Counted from the first letter of the stretch, positions 8,729 through 19,764 are shown. The stretch: DNA of 64,000 bases from Jaminaea rosea (GCF_003144245.1 NW_020289975.1:1011496-1075495); one strand, 5' to 3'. Numbers and translations are program-made. The notes: generated by a model not told the origin, from the letters alone.

Positions 8729-10729
8729 TTAGTACCCGCCTCCACCACCACCTTGCTGTTGCTGCTGAAGCAGCGCCTGTTGGCGATAATACTCTTCCCA
8801 CTCCTTGCTGTAGTCTTTCTGCTCGCCACCTGCAGCAGCGCCTTGTGCTGTTCCTCCTTGCTGAGCTGCTGGGTCTGCGCCGGTGCCCTGTTGCTGCTGC
8901 TGAGCTTGCTGTGCGTAGTAGGCTGCCCATTCTGCCGAGTAGTCCTGCTGCTGTCCCTGCTGCTGCTGCTGATGGCCATCGGCGCCAGCAGCTTGACCGT
9001 AGCCTCCAGCTGCATGAGCACCATAGCCACCTGCTCCGCCTGCGCCGGCCCAGCCTTGGCCGCCCGTGGGACCATACGCATTGGCGCCCGTCGCAGCTGC
9101 TGGCCCACCAAAGCCACCTCCGTGATGCCCACCAAACCCTCCCCCGTAGCCGCCTCGTCGCGGTCCGCCGAAGCCTCCACCTCCGCCAGGTCCAGAGAAG
9201 CCAGGAGTTGACCAAATGTCCGGCTGACGCCAGGGCGGGATCTTCTTGCCATCCGGGCCCAGTTGTGGTTGCTGCTGCTGTTGCTGCTGCGTCCCATTGC
9301 TTGGTCCACCTGGCTGCTGCGCAGATGGTCCGCCTGGACCGCCAGCCATTGCGCCCATTGGCGTGCCCGAACCACCACGTCCAGCGCCCCCTTCGCCGAG
9401 CTCTGCCATCAAGCTTGCGTACTCGGAGTCAAACCCACCCCCGCCGTTGGGCCCACCAGGCTGCTGCGGTCCACCTGGCATGCCTCCTCCTCCGAAACCA
9501 CCTGGTCCCATTCCCGGCGGTCCAAAGCCCTGCCTGGGCTGTGTGCAATCCCTCGCCAGATGTCCCTGTCCACCACATCGATGACAGGTGATATGAGCCG
9601 TATAGTTGCGCTGCTCATTGCACTCGAACCTTCGATGGCCCTTTGCGCCGCAATTCTGGCAGACCTGATTCTCGTCGTCTCGCAGCGTACCGTTGAGCGT
9701 GGCGAGCTCTCGAAGCTGGGACCGCTTGTGGTCGTTCTGCGACTCAGGGGTAGAGGCTGCCGTCTCGATGACCTTGTTGATGAGCTGGATGCAATGCTTG
9801 ACCTTAGCATCGTCGTCTGCGGTAATGACGCAGTGCATGTCCTCTTCGTCTTCGTCGCCTCCTCGACCTTTGCCTTCTTTTACACTGCCCTTGCCGCGGA
9901 TGGCAATCTTGGCGCCGGACTGCCTCTCCATGCCCTTGAGCGTGTTGCCACGAGGGCCGACGAGGAGACCAAAGAAGTTGATTTCGGGGAACTCCTTGAG
10001 AGGGAGATAGACCTTCTCTTGAGGCTGACGATTGCGCTTCGAGGCATGGTATTCGGCGGGTGGGCGGTAGTTCGGGTCGAGCTTGAGTTGCTTATCGACG
10101 ATCTGCACGCGCTCATCTTCGAGCTTCTTGCGGTAGCGGACCTCCCTGGTGTTCGTCCTACGCCCTTGCCCATCATAGATAGGAGGAGGAGATGGACTGC
10201 GCTCGCGGTCTGGTGGTACGACGTCGCCTGTTTGCAGCTTTCGTGAGATCTCGTCGAGGCGTACCGAGAGAGCATATCGGTCCAAGTCAGCGACGTTGAC
10301 AGCGCCTGTAATTGCCGTCGTCACTCCCGTGGTAGGTGCAGCATCACCCCAGCGAGAGCGTCGTTTGCGCGGTGCTAGAAGAGAATGCACAGTGTAAGAG
10401 AAGGGAAACAACTTAATCCAGGGCACCGCGCAGCATGCAAATGACTCACCATCATCTCCTCCGGCGGGGCTGCCATCCGACCCTGCTCGGTCTCGCTTCT
10501 CCCCTCCATATACACCACCACCACCGGCGAGCTTTGCTGCGATCTCCGCGGCTCTGGCAGCTGCTGCCATTGCCGCTGCGTCTTGGCCGTATGATGCTGA
10601 CGTGGCCATCGGAGGAGGCGCATATCCATCGCTGGCTCCTCCTGCACCGCCGCCGCCGCCCCAGCGACGGGCATTCTGTAGCGGTGCGGCGTTCTCGCCT
10701 GTCCTCTGTGAATTGTTTCTCCAAGACAT
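8729..10729 (-). CDS. MSL5: Branchpoint-bridging protein (SF1/BBP)
   Basis: Two exons (10450-10729 and 8729-10374) joined across a 75-bp intron with GTGAGT donor and TAG acceptor; 641 residues starting MSWRNNSQRTGENAAP. After the Gly/Ala-rich N terminus comes RKRRSRWGD (resembling the SF1 U2AF65-binding ligand motif), then the helix-hairpin region, the KH-QUA2 domain with NFFGLLVGPRGNTLKGME and GKGSVKEGKG, and two CCHC zinc knuckles (CQNCGAKGHRRFEC and CHRCGGQGHLARDC). This is the diagnostic SF1/BBP order. It binds the intron branch site in the commitment complex in the nucleus. The C-terminal 250 residues are Gly/Gln/Pro-rich with short poly-Q runs and YSAEW/YSKEW repeats. The intron splits a codon and is a multiple of three, so unspliced mRNA would also read through. 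Confidence 0.95.
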   Translation of the reverse strand: MSWRNNSQRTGENAAPLQNARRWGGGGGAGGASDGYAPPPMATSASYGQDAAAMAAAARAAEIAAKLAGGGGVYGGEKRDRAGSDGSPAGGDDGESFACCAVPWIKLFPFSYTVHSLLAPRKRRSRWGDAAPTTGVTTAITGAVNVADLDRYALSVRLDEISRKLQTGDVVPPDRERSPSPPPIYDGQGRRTNTREVRYRKKLEDERVQIVDKQLKLDPNYRPPAEYHASKRNRQPQEKVYLPLKEFPEINFFGLLVGPRGNTLKGMERQSGAKIAIRGKGSVKEGKGRGGDEDEEDMHCVITADDDAKVKHCIQLINKVIETAASTPESQNDHKRSQLRELATLNGTLRDDENQVCQNCGAKGHRRFECNEQRNYTAHITCHRCGGQGHLARDCTQPRQGFGPPGMGPGGFGGGGMPGGPQQPGGPNGGGGFDSEYASLMAELGEGGAGRGGSGTPMGAMAGGPGGPSAQQPGGPSNGTQQQQQQQPQLGPDGKKIPPWRQPDIWSTPGFSGPGGGGGFGGPRRGGYGGGFGGHHGGGFGGPAAATGANAYGPTGGQGWAGAGGAGGYGAHAAGGYGQAAGADGHQQQQQGQQQDYSAEWAAYYAQQAQQQQQGTGADPAAQQGGTAQGAAAGGEQKDYSKEWEEYYRQQALLQQQQQGGGGGGY

Positions 10730-11195
10730 TGCAGAGATTGCTCGCCTTGCCTCGAGCTGAGGATATTTGTGTCGATGGGGGCGGGAGATGGAAACAAAGA
10801 GAGACAAAATGAGCGCTGAGCGCGGCGCTGCCAACCTCTGCATCGAGTTGGAAAGCGGAGACGACTTGACGACGCCACGTGGTCAATCAGCCATTCCTCT
10901 CGCCAACGCTACGGGTCCGCTTCCACTCGAGACCGCATGGTATTACAGCGCATGAATATTAACAGAATCAGCTCACATAGACTATCAGTGGGTGTGTCTC
11001 CAATCCCAGTCATCTTTGATCACGTCACTAGCCTCACGTCCCAGTCCGCCCGCCCGCCACTGTGCCCCGTCGACATTGCTACTGCCCAGCTCAACAACCT
11101 GTCAAGCCATCCAGCGTCTAGCGGGCCACATTTCTCAGTGCGTGCCCAGCTAAATATTGCTGTCTGGATGCAATGTCTCACAGCATCGCGTTCCG
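10730..11195. other. Intergenic, BBP promoter region
   Basis: Between the BBP start and the stop of the bZIP gene, both minus strand. It presumably holds the BBP promoter. No other gene or repeat recognised. Confidence 0.5.
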
Positions 11196-12628
11196 CTACG
11201 AGCGACGCTTGTCTTGCCTTTGCCACAGGTTTACGGCGTCCATTGGCGAATGCGGCTGTTGGCTGGAGCCCCTCGTTGAAGATGGCTGAGATGGCATGCC
11301 TGTCGAAACGCCTGGTTGTTCCAGCGAGAGTGGTTGGTATACGAACGATGGTTGATGCGACGCTACATGCTGGAGCGTATCCGGGCGCCATGCCTGCACT
11401 TCGTCTGCTCGCCGCTGCTGGTGCTGGTGCTGCTGCTGCTGGTGCTGGACAGGCCTGACGGGCATTCCCATCAATGGGGCCCCTTGTGAAGAACCGGTAT
11501 GTGCTCCTCTTGCAGTCTGTCGGTCGTACTGCGCAGTCGTCTCCTCCGCCGCCCAACGCATGTCATTCAAAGGAGTCGCCTTGGTCAGATGATCAGGTAG
11601 CATTCCATCTGATGACGAGGCGGTCTGGTCCAGGGGCGTAAACCTTGCAGTGTCTATTGAGCCCATGCGCAAAGCCATGTTCTCGCCCGGTCCAGCGTAT
11701 GGGGTATGCGATTCGAGTGAGCTGTACGGTCGACTTGACATCGAATCCGGTAAGCTGTGCTGTCGGTGACTAGGAGGTCCGGCCGACCTGGGGACTCCGT
11801 ATCGGTGCGTCCACGACGACGATGAGCTCGACGTCGATCTCGTCGACCCTTCAGACAAGGTCGTCTCGTTGAGCATTGGGAGACCAAACGCCTCCAATTG
11901 GCTACTTCCCGACCCTGAGAAGTGACCAGCACCGTGGTACGACATCCGGTCGCCTCCAGCCAGGCTGCACCCAGCAAGACCACTAGCAATGGCAGTGGAA
12001 CCGCCGTGCTGAGTCGAGGGCCTAGCTTGGTCAAGTGTCGGCGAAGTCAATTGAGAATCCGATCGGACGTGGAGCCGTAGTGGTCGATCTGACGATTCGA
12101 CGCCGCCGCTGCCGCTGCCGCCAACAGCATCTTCCACGGTCTCGTAACGACTCAAACGAGCGCGTAGAGATACATTCTCTTGACGCGATCGATGAAGCTG
12201 CAAAGAGAGTGATTCTGCCTGAAGGCGTGCCTGTAGGAGGAGGAGGAGAATCAGAGTGTCAGCTTTGTCGGATCACTGCGTCTCAGCTCTTAACTCAGCA
12301 CGGCTTCGTGCTTACCTCTTCGAGCTCACGGTCTTTGCGGTCTCGGAACTGGAAGGACGAACACCAAGCACGGGTCGTATCAGCTTAAGCGGCACGGTTT
12401 CACTGGCCCATTTCAACCTGGTGAACTCACACGAGCTTGAGCCTCTCTAACCTGGCGACGTCGACGTTCTGCCTTGTATTGGGCAGCTGCCGACGTCTCC
12501 TCCATGAGCATGAGAGAGGCAACGTCGGCAGGTGTCGGAGACGCCGAACGCCGCAAGGCAGAATAAGGGGTGAAGGAGGGCCTTTGTTGTGTGAACAAGG
12601 ATGAAGAAGAGATGGTTGGAGCAGTCAT
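11196..12628 (-). CDS. Atypical bZIP transcription factor
   Basis: Three exons: 12431-12628, a 33-bp microexon 12316-12348, and 11196-12230; 421 residues from ATG 12628 (MTAPTISSSSLFTQ). Introns of 82 and 85 bp have GTGAGT and GTAAGC donors. Splicing assembles RRRRQVREAQARFRDRK followed by a leucine-repeat coiled coil (ELEEARLQAESLSLQL, then SLRARL). This aligns with the YAP-type basic region NRAAQRAFRERK, including the F-R-x-R-K end. However, Val occupies the position of the invariant DNA-contacting Asn, with Gln just before it. The rest is Ser/Gln/His-rich, with poly-Q/H near the C terminus. A nuclear regulator is likely; DNA specificity, or even DNA binding, is uncertain because of the Asn change. 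Confidence 0.75.
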
Positions 12629-14455
12629 CAAGGAGAGATGATGAGGGAGCTTCCCGACGACTCCGCGTGCTTCATAGCCACTTCGATGGCTTCTGTACCC
12701 AGGTCCATCGGCGACGATCAGCGATCTCGACCCGTCAAAGAAGGGGTAAAGAGAAGACAGAGAGAGTCAAGACGCAAGCCGGGGTGTAGACGACCGGGAT
12801 CACGGAGCCCTGTGGGCAAAGGCAATATTTGGACGCAGTGTCTGAGAGGCCTCGACAATGTACTGCGAGCTTACTGAGCTCAGAGAGACGCTAGGGCGCG
12901 CTCCTGCGTTTAGGCAGCGGTGATATTGCGGCCTTGTGCGAGAAAGCTCGACCAGCCAACACATCGATGAAAGCTCAGGGTCGACAGTCGCGTGTGTGCT
13001 GCAATTTGGTCCGAAGACGGAGCTACGGTTTACACCCAGCCGAATTAATGGGCGCTCAGACGTCGAGAGGACGGCGTACTGAATGTCTCGCCTGGCGGGT
13101 CCCGCCTCAATCCAGGATAGCTCGGACGGCAGCGGGTGCCGTGCAGCAGACGTCTGAGATCTTCGGCAGCAGCAAAGAGCGAGCGCACATCTCGCACCCT
13201 GCCCGAACAGTGAGCGGCGATCGTTAGCCTGGGCGGTATGCACTCGACGTGACTGTTTGTGCGGCTCGATGCAGTGCTCCTCTCTCTATTCCATTCTGCG
13301 TGCGATCCGTCAACGCGCGTACGGGCAAGGCAACATGACAGAGACGACATCCGCTGGCCCCCTCTCGTGCGCATCTCATAGTCCAGCCAGCTCAACAACA
13401 TGGAAGCTCGGGACTCCGAAGTGGCCCACACTTTTTGGCGGGGCGAAAACGCCACCTTGCGGCCCCGTACGTCGTGGGCGGGCGCGTAGTTGCGGGCCAG
13501 GGCTTGTGAACGCTCCAAGTACGCCGATGTGCAGGGCGGTGCCGCCAAGGCGGTCGAGGAATCTGCCAACCCCGCTCATTCAGCCTGGCGATCGCTCTAT
13601 CTGACACCTCGGGACAGCCAGGCAGCCAGTACTCTCTCACGAGTGCATCCGTGATACAGAGATCTTGCCTCGCTTTTGCCGAGGGCCAGCGAGGGGGACC
13701 CCTGATGCTTAGATCACTCGCACCCGTCTCGTTTACCCTCGCTTCCGGGTGAAGAGCTTCGTGATCGAGTAATCCCCAAGAAGATCCGCGAAGATCGACT
13801 CGACGAAGATAACAGCTCAAGCTGCGAGAATGCCAAGGCGCTTGTGGCGAGCGAAACGATGAACATCGAATGCATCTCGAGTGGTACGGCTTTGCCACGA
13901 CGTTTCGCGTCAGGTGCGCAGGCTCTGCGCCGCTGCAGTACGATGCTGCCTGTCACGACTCGCGACGCCCGACGACGGGATATGGGCATCCAGAGAGCAA
14001 GTTGTGGACGATTCAGCGAACTCAAGTCGAGCCAAGGCTGAAAGGCTGGATGAAGCCGACGCCAGGCAAGCAGGAAGAGCGGGAGTCCGGCGTCTAGGCC
14101 CCGCCATTTTGCTTCGCCGGCCCCCCCCCCCGCCCCGCCCACTCTCGCTAATCACGGCTATCTCGATTCGGCGCGATTTCAATTTGACTCTGAATCTGGC
14201 CTCAACTTCACGCGTTTCAACTTTCGCCTCCCCCCCACCCTAGCGCGCTTTAGCGGGCGCCCCTCTATGTGACGCCAACGTCCGGCTCTTGTCGGTTAGC
14301 ACGCGCGCGTGAGCCAAACCCTGGGAGATAGATTGAAAGAAACGAGCCTTAGTCTAGAGCTTGCTACTGTCATGATCAGCGGCACGCTTCGATTACAGAG
14401 ACGCAGATTGAATGTGCTATCACAAAGCTGCGTCTTTGCCACCAACGCTTGATCC
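12629..14455. other. 1.8-kb region without a confident gene
   Basis: Upstream of the bZIP gene and downstream of the membrane-protein gene, so probably a long promoter. It includes a C-run near 14121-14131. On the minus strand, an ATG at 13875 opens a 53-codon frame with a leader-like start (MHSMFIVSLATSALAFSQLE). No downstream exon could be linked to it with confidence. Confidence 0.4.
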
Positions 14456-16441
14456 CTAGCCATGGTTCGACCATCGCTGCCCTTCCGCCGAGCCCGGATC
14501 GCCGTGATTGCTCGCTCCAATGTGATCGACAGAAAATAAATCAGCCGCCTCGACATCAGGATCTCGCTCCCTCTGCTTGCCCTTGCCCTTGGCCACTTGC
14601 GATGCCAATTGCCAGCGAGACTCGTCTACGTGATTGCTGCTGTCGCTTCGGCCAGCGCTGCGACGGCTGCCAATGCCGCTGAGGGCGGCATGCTCGTGCT
14701 CATCTCTTTCAGGGGGCGGAACAGGCTGCCTGCTTCTACCTTTATTCTGGGTCGCTGTTGTCGCTGATGCTGTCGAAGACGGCAGAGACGGGACAGTTCG
14801 CTCTTCTTGCGCTCTCTGACCAGAGGGAGATCGTGCGCTTGCCTCAGGACGATCCAGGTGTCCTGCCGCCGTGTGCATCTCACCGTTGCTTTGGTCCTGC
14901 TGACTCATCGGCGTTGTTGGTAGCGGTCCATAACCAGCATTCGTCCGCGGCATACCCCACATTGCTCCTCCTTGCTGGCCGTACATCATAATTGGACCAC
15001 GACCCTGTTGCTGTTGTGCCATGGCCGCCGAAGCTGCTGCAGCGGCTTCGCTCTGAGCTTGCCATCCGGCTCTCCACATCTCCATCATCAAATTCTGCTG
15101 GACGACGTTGTTACGCCTCTCTCTCCTTTCCTTGCGCGATTCGCCGCGATGCAAGTAAAGTAGGACACAGAGTGCGACGACACTGATGAACAGGACCCAA
15201 CCGAATACAAGAAGCAAAACGACAGGAGTGGCGTACTTGGCGAAGGACGGGCTGCTGCCAAAGTCTGGCGTGTAGGCGCCTTGGCCACCTGGACAATCTC
15301 GCGGATCGTTCCTGTACACCTGCTGGGAGCCCGTCGAGTAGTAGCTCGTCGACGTCGGCATCGGGCTTCCATCCTCTCTGACGCAGTAGCCTGAGAGGGC
15401 GTTGCTATTCGCAGAGCTCCCGTAGCCTGCCGCCGGCGAGTCGCTGTACGGCCAATTACCTCGCGAGTCGACGACACCACCGATGAAGCCGTAGTAGCCT
15501 CCTTCGGCGGTAGCCGCGGCAGAGAATGCTGACGCCGAATAGGCCAGCAAGCCGAGAGGTACCTGGAACAATAGGGCGAGGATGATGAGGCAGGTGAATT
15601 GGGTTCGAGCATAGCTGACCCGTACGTAGCCCTTATCGTTGGGTACGTTGGTCGATCCCAAATTGGCGGTCTGAGGTTGTAGACGCGGACCGCCCGCCGC
15701 GGCAGCCTCCTGAGGAGCCAAAGGCTGCATAACATCTCCCCCACCCTCTCCTTGACTCGATGCTGTCTCGCGCTGGATCTTGCGTGTCTTCCAGAAGAGG
15801 TACACACCTAGCCAGAGAGCCAGGATGAGGAAGACGATGCTCTGAATGAGCATCCAAAGGCTCACGGGGCTGCCAGCCCTGATGGGAGCCACTCTGCTTG
15901 TCGTCGTAGCTGGCAGAGGAGTGGCTGATGAAGAACTGCTCGCCGAGGTTGCCTGGCGAGGAGCCAGACCATTCACCGACAGCAATTGAGGCGCTGCCGT
16001 CGGGATAGACGAGCGTGGTGGATACCTGGTCACTGTATAAGAGGAGGTGAATGGGAACGTCAGAGTGGCCGTTCCTGAGATGTCGTAGGTGGTACCGGAG
16101 TAGGCCGTGACCGTCTCGTACGGGATGCCATCCTCGAAGCCTGGTGCAGCCGTGTATGTGACCACGGTCGGGTAGACATCGGTGCTGGTGTACGTGTGGA
16201 CGAGAGAGCCGAACGTGACCGTCTGAAGGTATTCGCTCGTCGCGTAGACTCGGCCAGCTGTGAGGTACTGGCCGTTGGGGAGACTCGACGACGTGGATCG
16301 CACGTAGTTGTAATGGATCGTCTGCTCGCCAAAAGGTACAAAGAGGATGATAATGATCACAATAGAGAAGAGGACCGTAGCCAAGGCGGCACCTAGGAAG
16401 AGCGGCGACTGCTTGACTGCCCTTGGAGAGGGGGCGGGCAT
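14456..16441 (-). CDS. Four-span fungal membrane protein
   Basis: Single-exon 661-residue frame from ATG 16441. Four hydrophobic segments are clear: about residues 15-36 (FLGAALATVLFSIVIIIILF), 196-216 (LIQSIVFLILALWLGVYLF), 280-302 (CLIILALLFQVPLGLLAY) and 396-420 (VVLLLVFGWVLFISVVALCV). Between TM1 and TM2 is a Ser/Thr/Tyr-rich loop of about 160 residues, probably luminal or extracellular. Between TM3 and TM4 is a second loop with two Cys (GYCV and DCPG). The C-terminal tail of about 240 residues is hydrophilic, Gln/Ser-rich and probably cytosolic. The topology resembles fungal tetraspan plasma-membrane proteins, but I recognise no named family. A short 2-nt gap separates its start from the next intergenic stretch; the MFS gene lies upstream in the same orientation. 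Confidence 0.7.
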   Translation of the reverse strand: MPAPSPRAVKQSPLFLGAALATVLFSIVIIIILFVPFGEQTIHYNYVRSTSSSLPNGQYLTAGRVYATSEYLQTVTFGSLVHTYTSTDVYPTVVTYTAAPGFEDGIPYETVTAYSGTTYDISGTATLTFPFTSSYTVTRYPPRSSIPTAAPQLLSVNGLAPRQATSASSSSSATPLPATTTSRVAPIRAGSPVSLWMLIQSIVFLILALWLGVYLFWKTRKIQRETASSQGEGGGDVMQPLAPQEAAAAGGPRLQPQTANLGSTNVPNDKGYVRVSYARTQFTCLIILALLFQVPLGLLAYSASAFSAAATAEGGYYGFIGGVVDSRGNWPYSDSPAAGYGSSANSNALSGYCVREDGSPMPTSTSYYSTGSQQVYRNDPRDCPGGQGAYTPDFGSSPSFAKYATPVVLLLVFGWVLFISVVALCVLLYLHRGESRKERRERRNNVVQQNLMMEMWRAGWQAQSEAAAAASAAMAQQQQGRGPIMMYGQQGGAMWGMPRTNAGYGPLPTTPMSQQDQSNGEMHTAAGHLDRPEASARSPSGQRAQEERTVPSLPSSTASATTATQNKGRSRQPVPPPERDEHEHAALSGIGSRRSAGRSDSSNHVDESRWQLASQVAKGKGKQRERDPDVEAADLFSVDHIGASNHGDPGSAEGQRWSNHG

Positions 16442-16949
16442 GCTAGGCGGCTGCGACCCGGCCTACCACCGCAAGTGGGTATGGGTATGAGAAGGTAGGG
16501 AGGCGGACTGCTGAACCGGGAGGTGGGGTGTAAGAGATGTCATTTCGCGGTCGTGTACTTGAGGCAAGTCTACAAGGGAGAACGCGTACCTCAGCCAAGT
16601 AAGTGTCCATCCTGCTCCGCTGTCCCGAAGACACTTCTGCTGTTTCACGACGACTTTCGCCGACGGCTACTTGTGCGAGCTCGAGGCATTGCAGCCTATG
16701 TGTTGAGTCCAGACAGAGCGAACGAAGGGCCAGAACAAAGGCAGTCACGTCAATCAGGCACCTGGACAGAAGGACAGGTCGTAATGAATGAACCTGCGCA
16801 ACAACAGCGGAATACTCGTAGATTCAAACTCCGCACCTGCCCCCTGCAGGTGAATCAATCTCCCGATCCCCAGTCCGTCTGCCACGCGGGGCGGGATCAA
16901 TCAACGCGATGATGGCATTAGAGAGGGCTAAGGACAATGCAATTCGCTC
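16442..16949. other. Intergenic
   Basis: Between two minus-strand genes; should contain the promoter of the four-span membrane protein and the 3' end of the MFS transcript. No gene or repeat recognised. Confidence 0.5.
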
Positions 16950-18713
16950 TTAGTGGGCATTCTTGGACCAGGCGCGGACCCTCGAGCCGAACTTGTACAA
17001 GAGCAGCGGGATCGGCACCATGAGCAGCGCAATGAAGCCCAAGAGGGAGGCTGCCCATTGCGTGCCCAGCTTTTGGAACATCTGGCGGGCGAACAAGGGG
17101 AAGCCCGCTCCGAAGGCTGATCGTACGACCGTGTTCCCTGACAGGGCGCTGGCGGCGCTCATTAGGTATGCGTCGACGATGTAGTTGAAGAGTCCGACGA
17201 AGATGAAGAGGAGGGCAAGGCCGAGGAGTCCACCTGCGAGCATGGGCGACCAATATGAGATGGACGGATACGAGGTCCACGCGAACCAGAAGAGGGAGAT
17301 GACCAGGGCAGGAGCAGCGACCATGACCGGCAGAAGACGCTCTTCTGGGGGAACTCGTCCACCCTTTGGCTGTGCCTTCATCAACTTCACGTAGCGGGGA
17401 TTGAAGACTGTCATGAAAATGACGACCGCGATGACTCCGCCAATGAAGAACGCGAGGAACATCAGGCCCTCAACACCTGCGTTGAAGCCATGTCCCTCCT
17501 CAAAGACGATAGGATAAGCCTCGAAGAGTAAATAGAGCACCCCGTAAACAAAGGCCATGTATAAGGTGATGGCGAGGAGCATGGGCTCCTGTGCGAGCAT
17601 AATCCAGGGCTTGGCAAAGATGGAGTGAAGGAGCGTAGACGCGTCAACCTTTGCCAAGTCCAAGGGCGCCTTGTATCGCTCATCGCCCGTCTCCTTGCGA
17701 ATGCGCTTGGCCTTTCGCTGCATGATAGCAGGTGCGTACGTCTCAGGCAGAGTGATGGCGGTGATTATGAGACAGACACCACTGAAGATGGTGCAGACCC
17801 AGAAGAGCCAGCGCCAGTCCGTACCGGTAACGTAGATGAAGCCAGAGACGATGGGCGAGATGGCGGGACCGGCAAAGGGAGCGATGGAGAAGATGGCCAT
17901 TGCGTCTCCACGAGTGTCTGCGTCCCAGATGTCGGCGATGACACCTCCTGAGTTGGTCAGAGGACTAGCGCCAAAGGCGCCAGCAAGGAAGCGGAAGACG
18001 ATGATGGCGGCCGTGTTGGGTGCAAGAGCACATCCGACGTTCATGCCAGTGTAGCAGAGCAGAGCGATGAGAAAGACGGGTCGACGTCCGACCCTTTCAC
18101 TTAATGGACCCCAGATCAGTGGGCCGAGACAGTACCCCGCCACGAACATCGAAATGGTCAGGACAGCGACCTCTGTGCTGAAGCCAAACTCCTGAACAAG
18201 CGCCGGGGCGACACCTGCTGGTGCTGATGAGGTGAACGTCGAGTTCAGGACGAGCAGACCGGCGAGACCGGTCAGATACCATCGATAGAGCCTGCCCCAG
18301 TTCTTGGGATTCTCGGGATCGTCCTCTCCCTCCCAGTGCACCGTGACGACATCCTTGCCCGCCTGACTCTGGAAGCGCGTAAGGGTGTCCTCGTGGTTTT
18401 GCGTCTGGAGATCACCACCGAAGATGTGCGAGTCGTGCTGATGGAGGCTTGGATCTCTTCTTGAGAAGGTCCTGGTAACCTTTGCTCCCTCTCCCGCTTG
18501 TCCTCCTGCTTGGTTGTAGTTGGGTGTCTGAAACGGCGCAAACTTTGTGGACTTCTTTGACGAGACCGTGCCCTGCTTCTGGTGCCCAGCCTTTTCGTCG
18601 TCGAGGTCGGGCACATTGTCGGCACGCTCCTGCTGCTCCTCGGCAGCTTCGCTATGCGCGGCCGTGGTGCCAGACGACTGCTTCTCCAAGTCGACTTCTG
18701 ATTGTGCGGGCAT
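16950..18713 (-). CDS. MFS transporter, DHA1 (drug:H+ antiporter) type
   Basis: Intronless; 587 residues from ATG 18713 (MPAQSEVDLEKQSS). The frame is open 84 codons further upstream, but that stretch is hydrophobic and His-rich and unlike a transporter tail. After about 150 hydrophilic cytosolic residues come twelve membrane segments. Motif A is GPLSERVGRRP between TM2 and TM3, and a motif-C-like stretch in TM5 reads FAGPAISPIVSGF. The WRWLFWV after TM5 and a long central loop (KRIRKETGDERYKAP) are typical of the DHA1/polyamine-multidrug group (FLR1/TPO-like). It is expected in the plasma membrane, exporting small molecules with proton exchange. Substrate cannot be read from sequence, and no adjacent biosynthetic cluster suggests one. 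Confidence 0.9.
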   Translation of the reverse strand: MPAQSEVDLEKQSSGTTAAHSEAAEEQQERADNVPDLDDEKAGHQKQGTVSSKKSTKFAPFQTPNYNQAGGQAGEGAKVTRTFSRRDPSLHQHDSHIFGGDLQTQNHEDTLTRFQSQAGKDVVTVHWEGEDDPENPKNWGRLYRWYLTGLAGLLVLNSTFTSSAPAGVAPALVQEFGFSTEVAVLTISMFVAGYCLGPLIWGPLSERVGRRPVFLIALLCYTGMNVGCALAPNTAAIIVFRFLAGAFGASPLTNSGGVIADIWDADTRGDAMAIFSIAPFAGPAISPIVSGFIYVTGTDWRWLFWVCTIFSGVCLIITAITLPETYAPAIMQRKAKRIRKETGDERYKAPLDLAKVDASTLLHSIFAKPWIMLAQEPMLLAITLYMAFVYGVLYLLFEAYPIVFEEGHGFNAGVEGLMFLAFFIGGVIAVVIFMTVFNPRYVKLMKAQPKGGRVPPEERLLPVMVAAPALVISLFWFAWTSYPSISYWSPMLAGGLLGLALLFIFVGLFNYIVDAYLMSAASALSGNTVVRSAFGAGFPLFARQMFQKLGTQWAASLLGFIALLMVPIPLLLYKFGSRVRAWSKNAH

Positions 18714-19764
18714 GCTTGCGATCGAGGAGTGGATGCGGCGAGTGGGGGTGCTTGCGATCCTGTCTATGCTAGATGAGGTGAGGTGGTGAAATGTTTCCTG
18801 CGCGAGCGTGGCGGGCGTGGCGCGCTGAGCTGAGCCGAGCTGATCCAGTAGCTGCGACGACGAGTGGCCCGTATTGCGGATTGAGTGCAGCGAGAGGTTG
18901 ATGTGGCGATGATGATGAAGAAGAAGGAATAAACCCACGCTCTCCAACTTATCAACGAAATTCACTGATGGGAGAGCGGACCGCGGATTGCGAAGACCCC
19001 CCTCTCTTTCTCATCCCGCCATCGTCGTCATGGTGTCCACAAATTCCTCCCTCTCGCTGCCGCTCGCGGCCTTCGGACAAAGAGCCGATGCGGCGGGTGA
19101 GCTGTGGACTGGCTGCGTTGCAGTGCCGGTGCTGAAGCTCGTTCCACTCGTTCCAACTCAATCGGCGCAGGAAAGGCACTTATCCCCGAGGGCAGCTCGG
19201 CGCGGAGATGCAGAGCGCGTAACGTAGCATGACATTTTAGCCGCGAGCGGCGAGCCAGGCAGAAGGAAATGAGGCTTTCGAGTGACGCATCTTCCTCCAC
19301 CGGAAAGCGCCTGCCGCCGTACGTGTTGCGACTTTGCAGTGAGTCGGCGTCGTCGTCAGGCACGACTGGCCGTGCGACCATTCATGATTCGAAAGCGCGA
19401 AGCCTTGTTCATCGGAGGATCAGAGTAGCGCAGATCGCGGCGCTCGTATTGCGGCGAGTTGGATGGGGAAAATCGCCGACCTTCTCACGCTCGTCGGGCC
19501 GCCCGATAGTAGCCCGTAAACGAAGCCCAGGTAAAGGAGGACAAGACGAAATTAAAGGGTATTCATGCGTCGCCATCATGGCCACAGACGAACGAGCAGT
19601 AATCAAATCTGCTATTTGCGGATGCGACGATCGCACGTAAGGTCCTCCGACTCGCTCCCGCCGCGCTAGGCACAGACCAACCGCGACCTTTCCCTGATTG
19701 CTAATGCTGCGAGCGCTATGAGTGATATAGAGTAATCCGAGATTGTCCTTTGCCGTGCACCGCC
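18714..19764. other. 1.05-kb intergenic region
   Basis: Upstream of the MFS gene and downstream of YVC1, both minus strand; likely the MFS promoter. Several short open frames on both strands look like chance. No repeats or RNA genes recognised. Confidence 0.45.

Noticed and set aside
8725-10246. Long plus-strand open frames antisense to BBP
   Set aside because: They mirror the codon bias and low complexity of the BBP coding strand (KH and zinc knuckles are unmistakable on minus) and show no domain of their own.
12800-13243. 147-codon minus-strand frame upstream of the bZIP gene
   Set aside because: It has no recognisable domain, mixed composition, and overlaps equally long frames on the other strand.
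13480-13579. Ankyrin-like GGTALHIGV on the minus strand
   Set aside because: A single short match without neighbouring repeats or a closed gene model.
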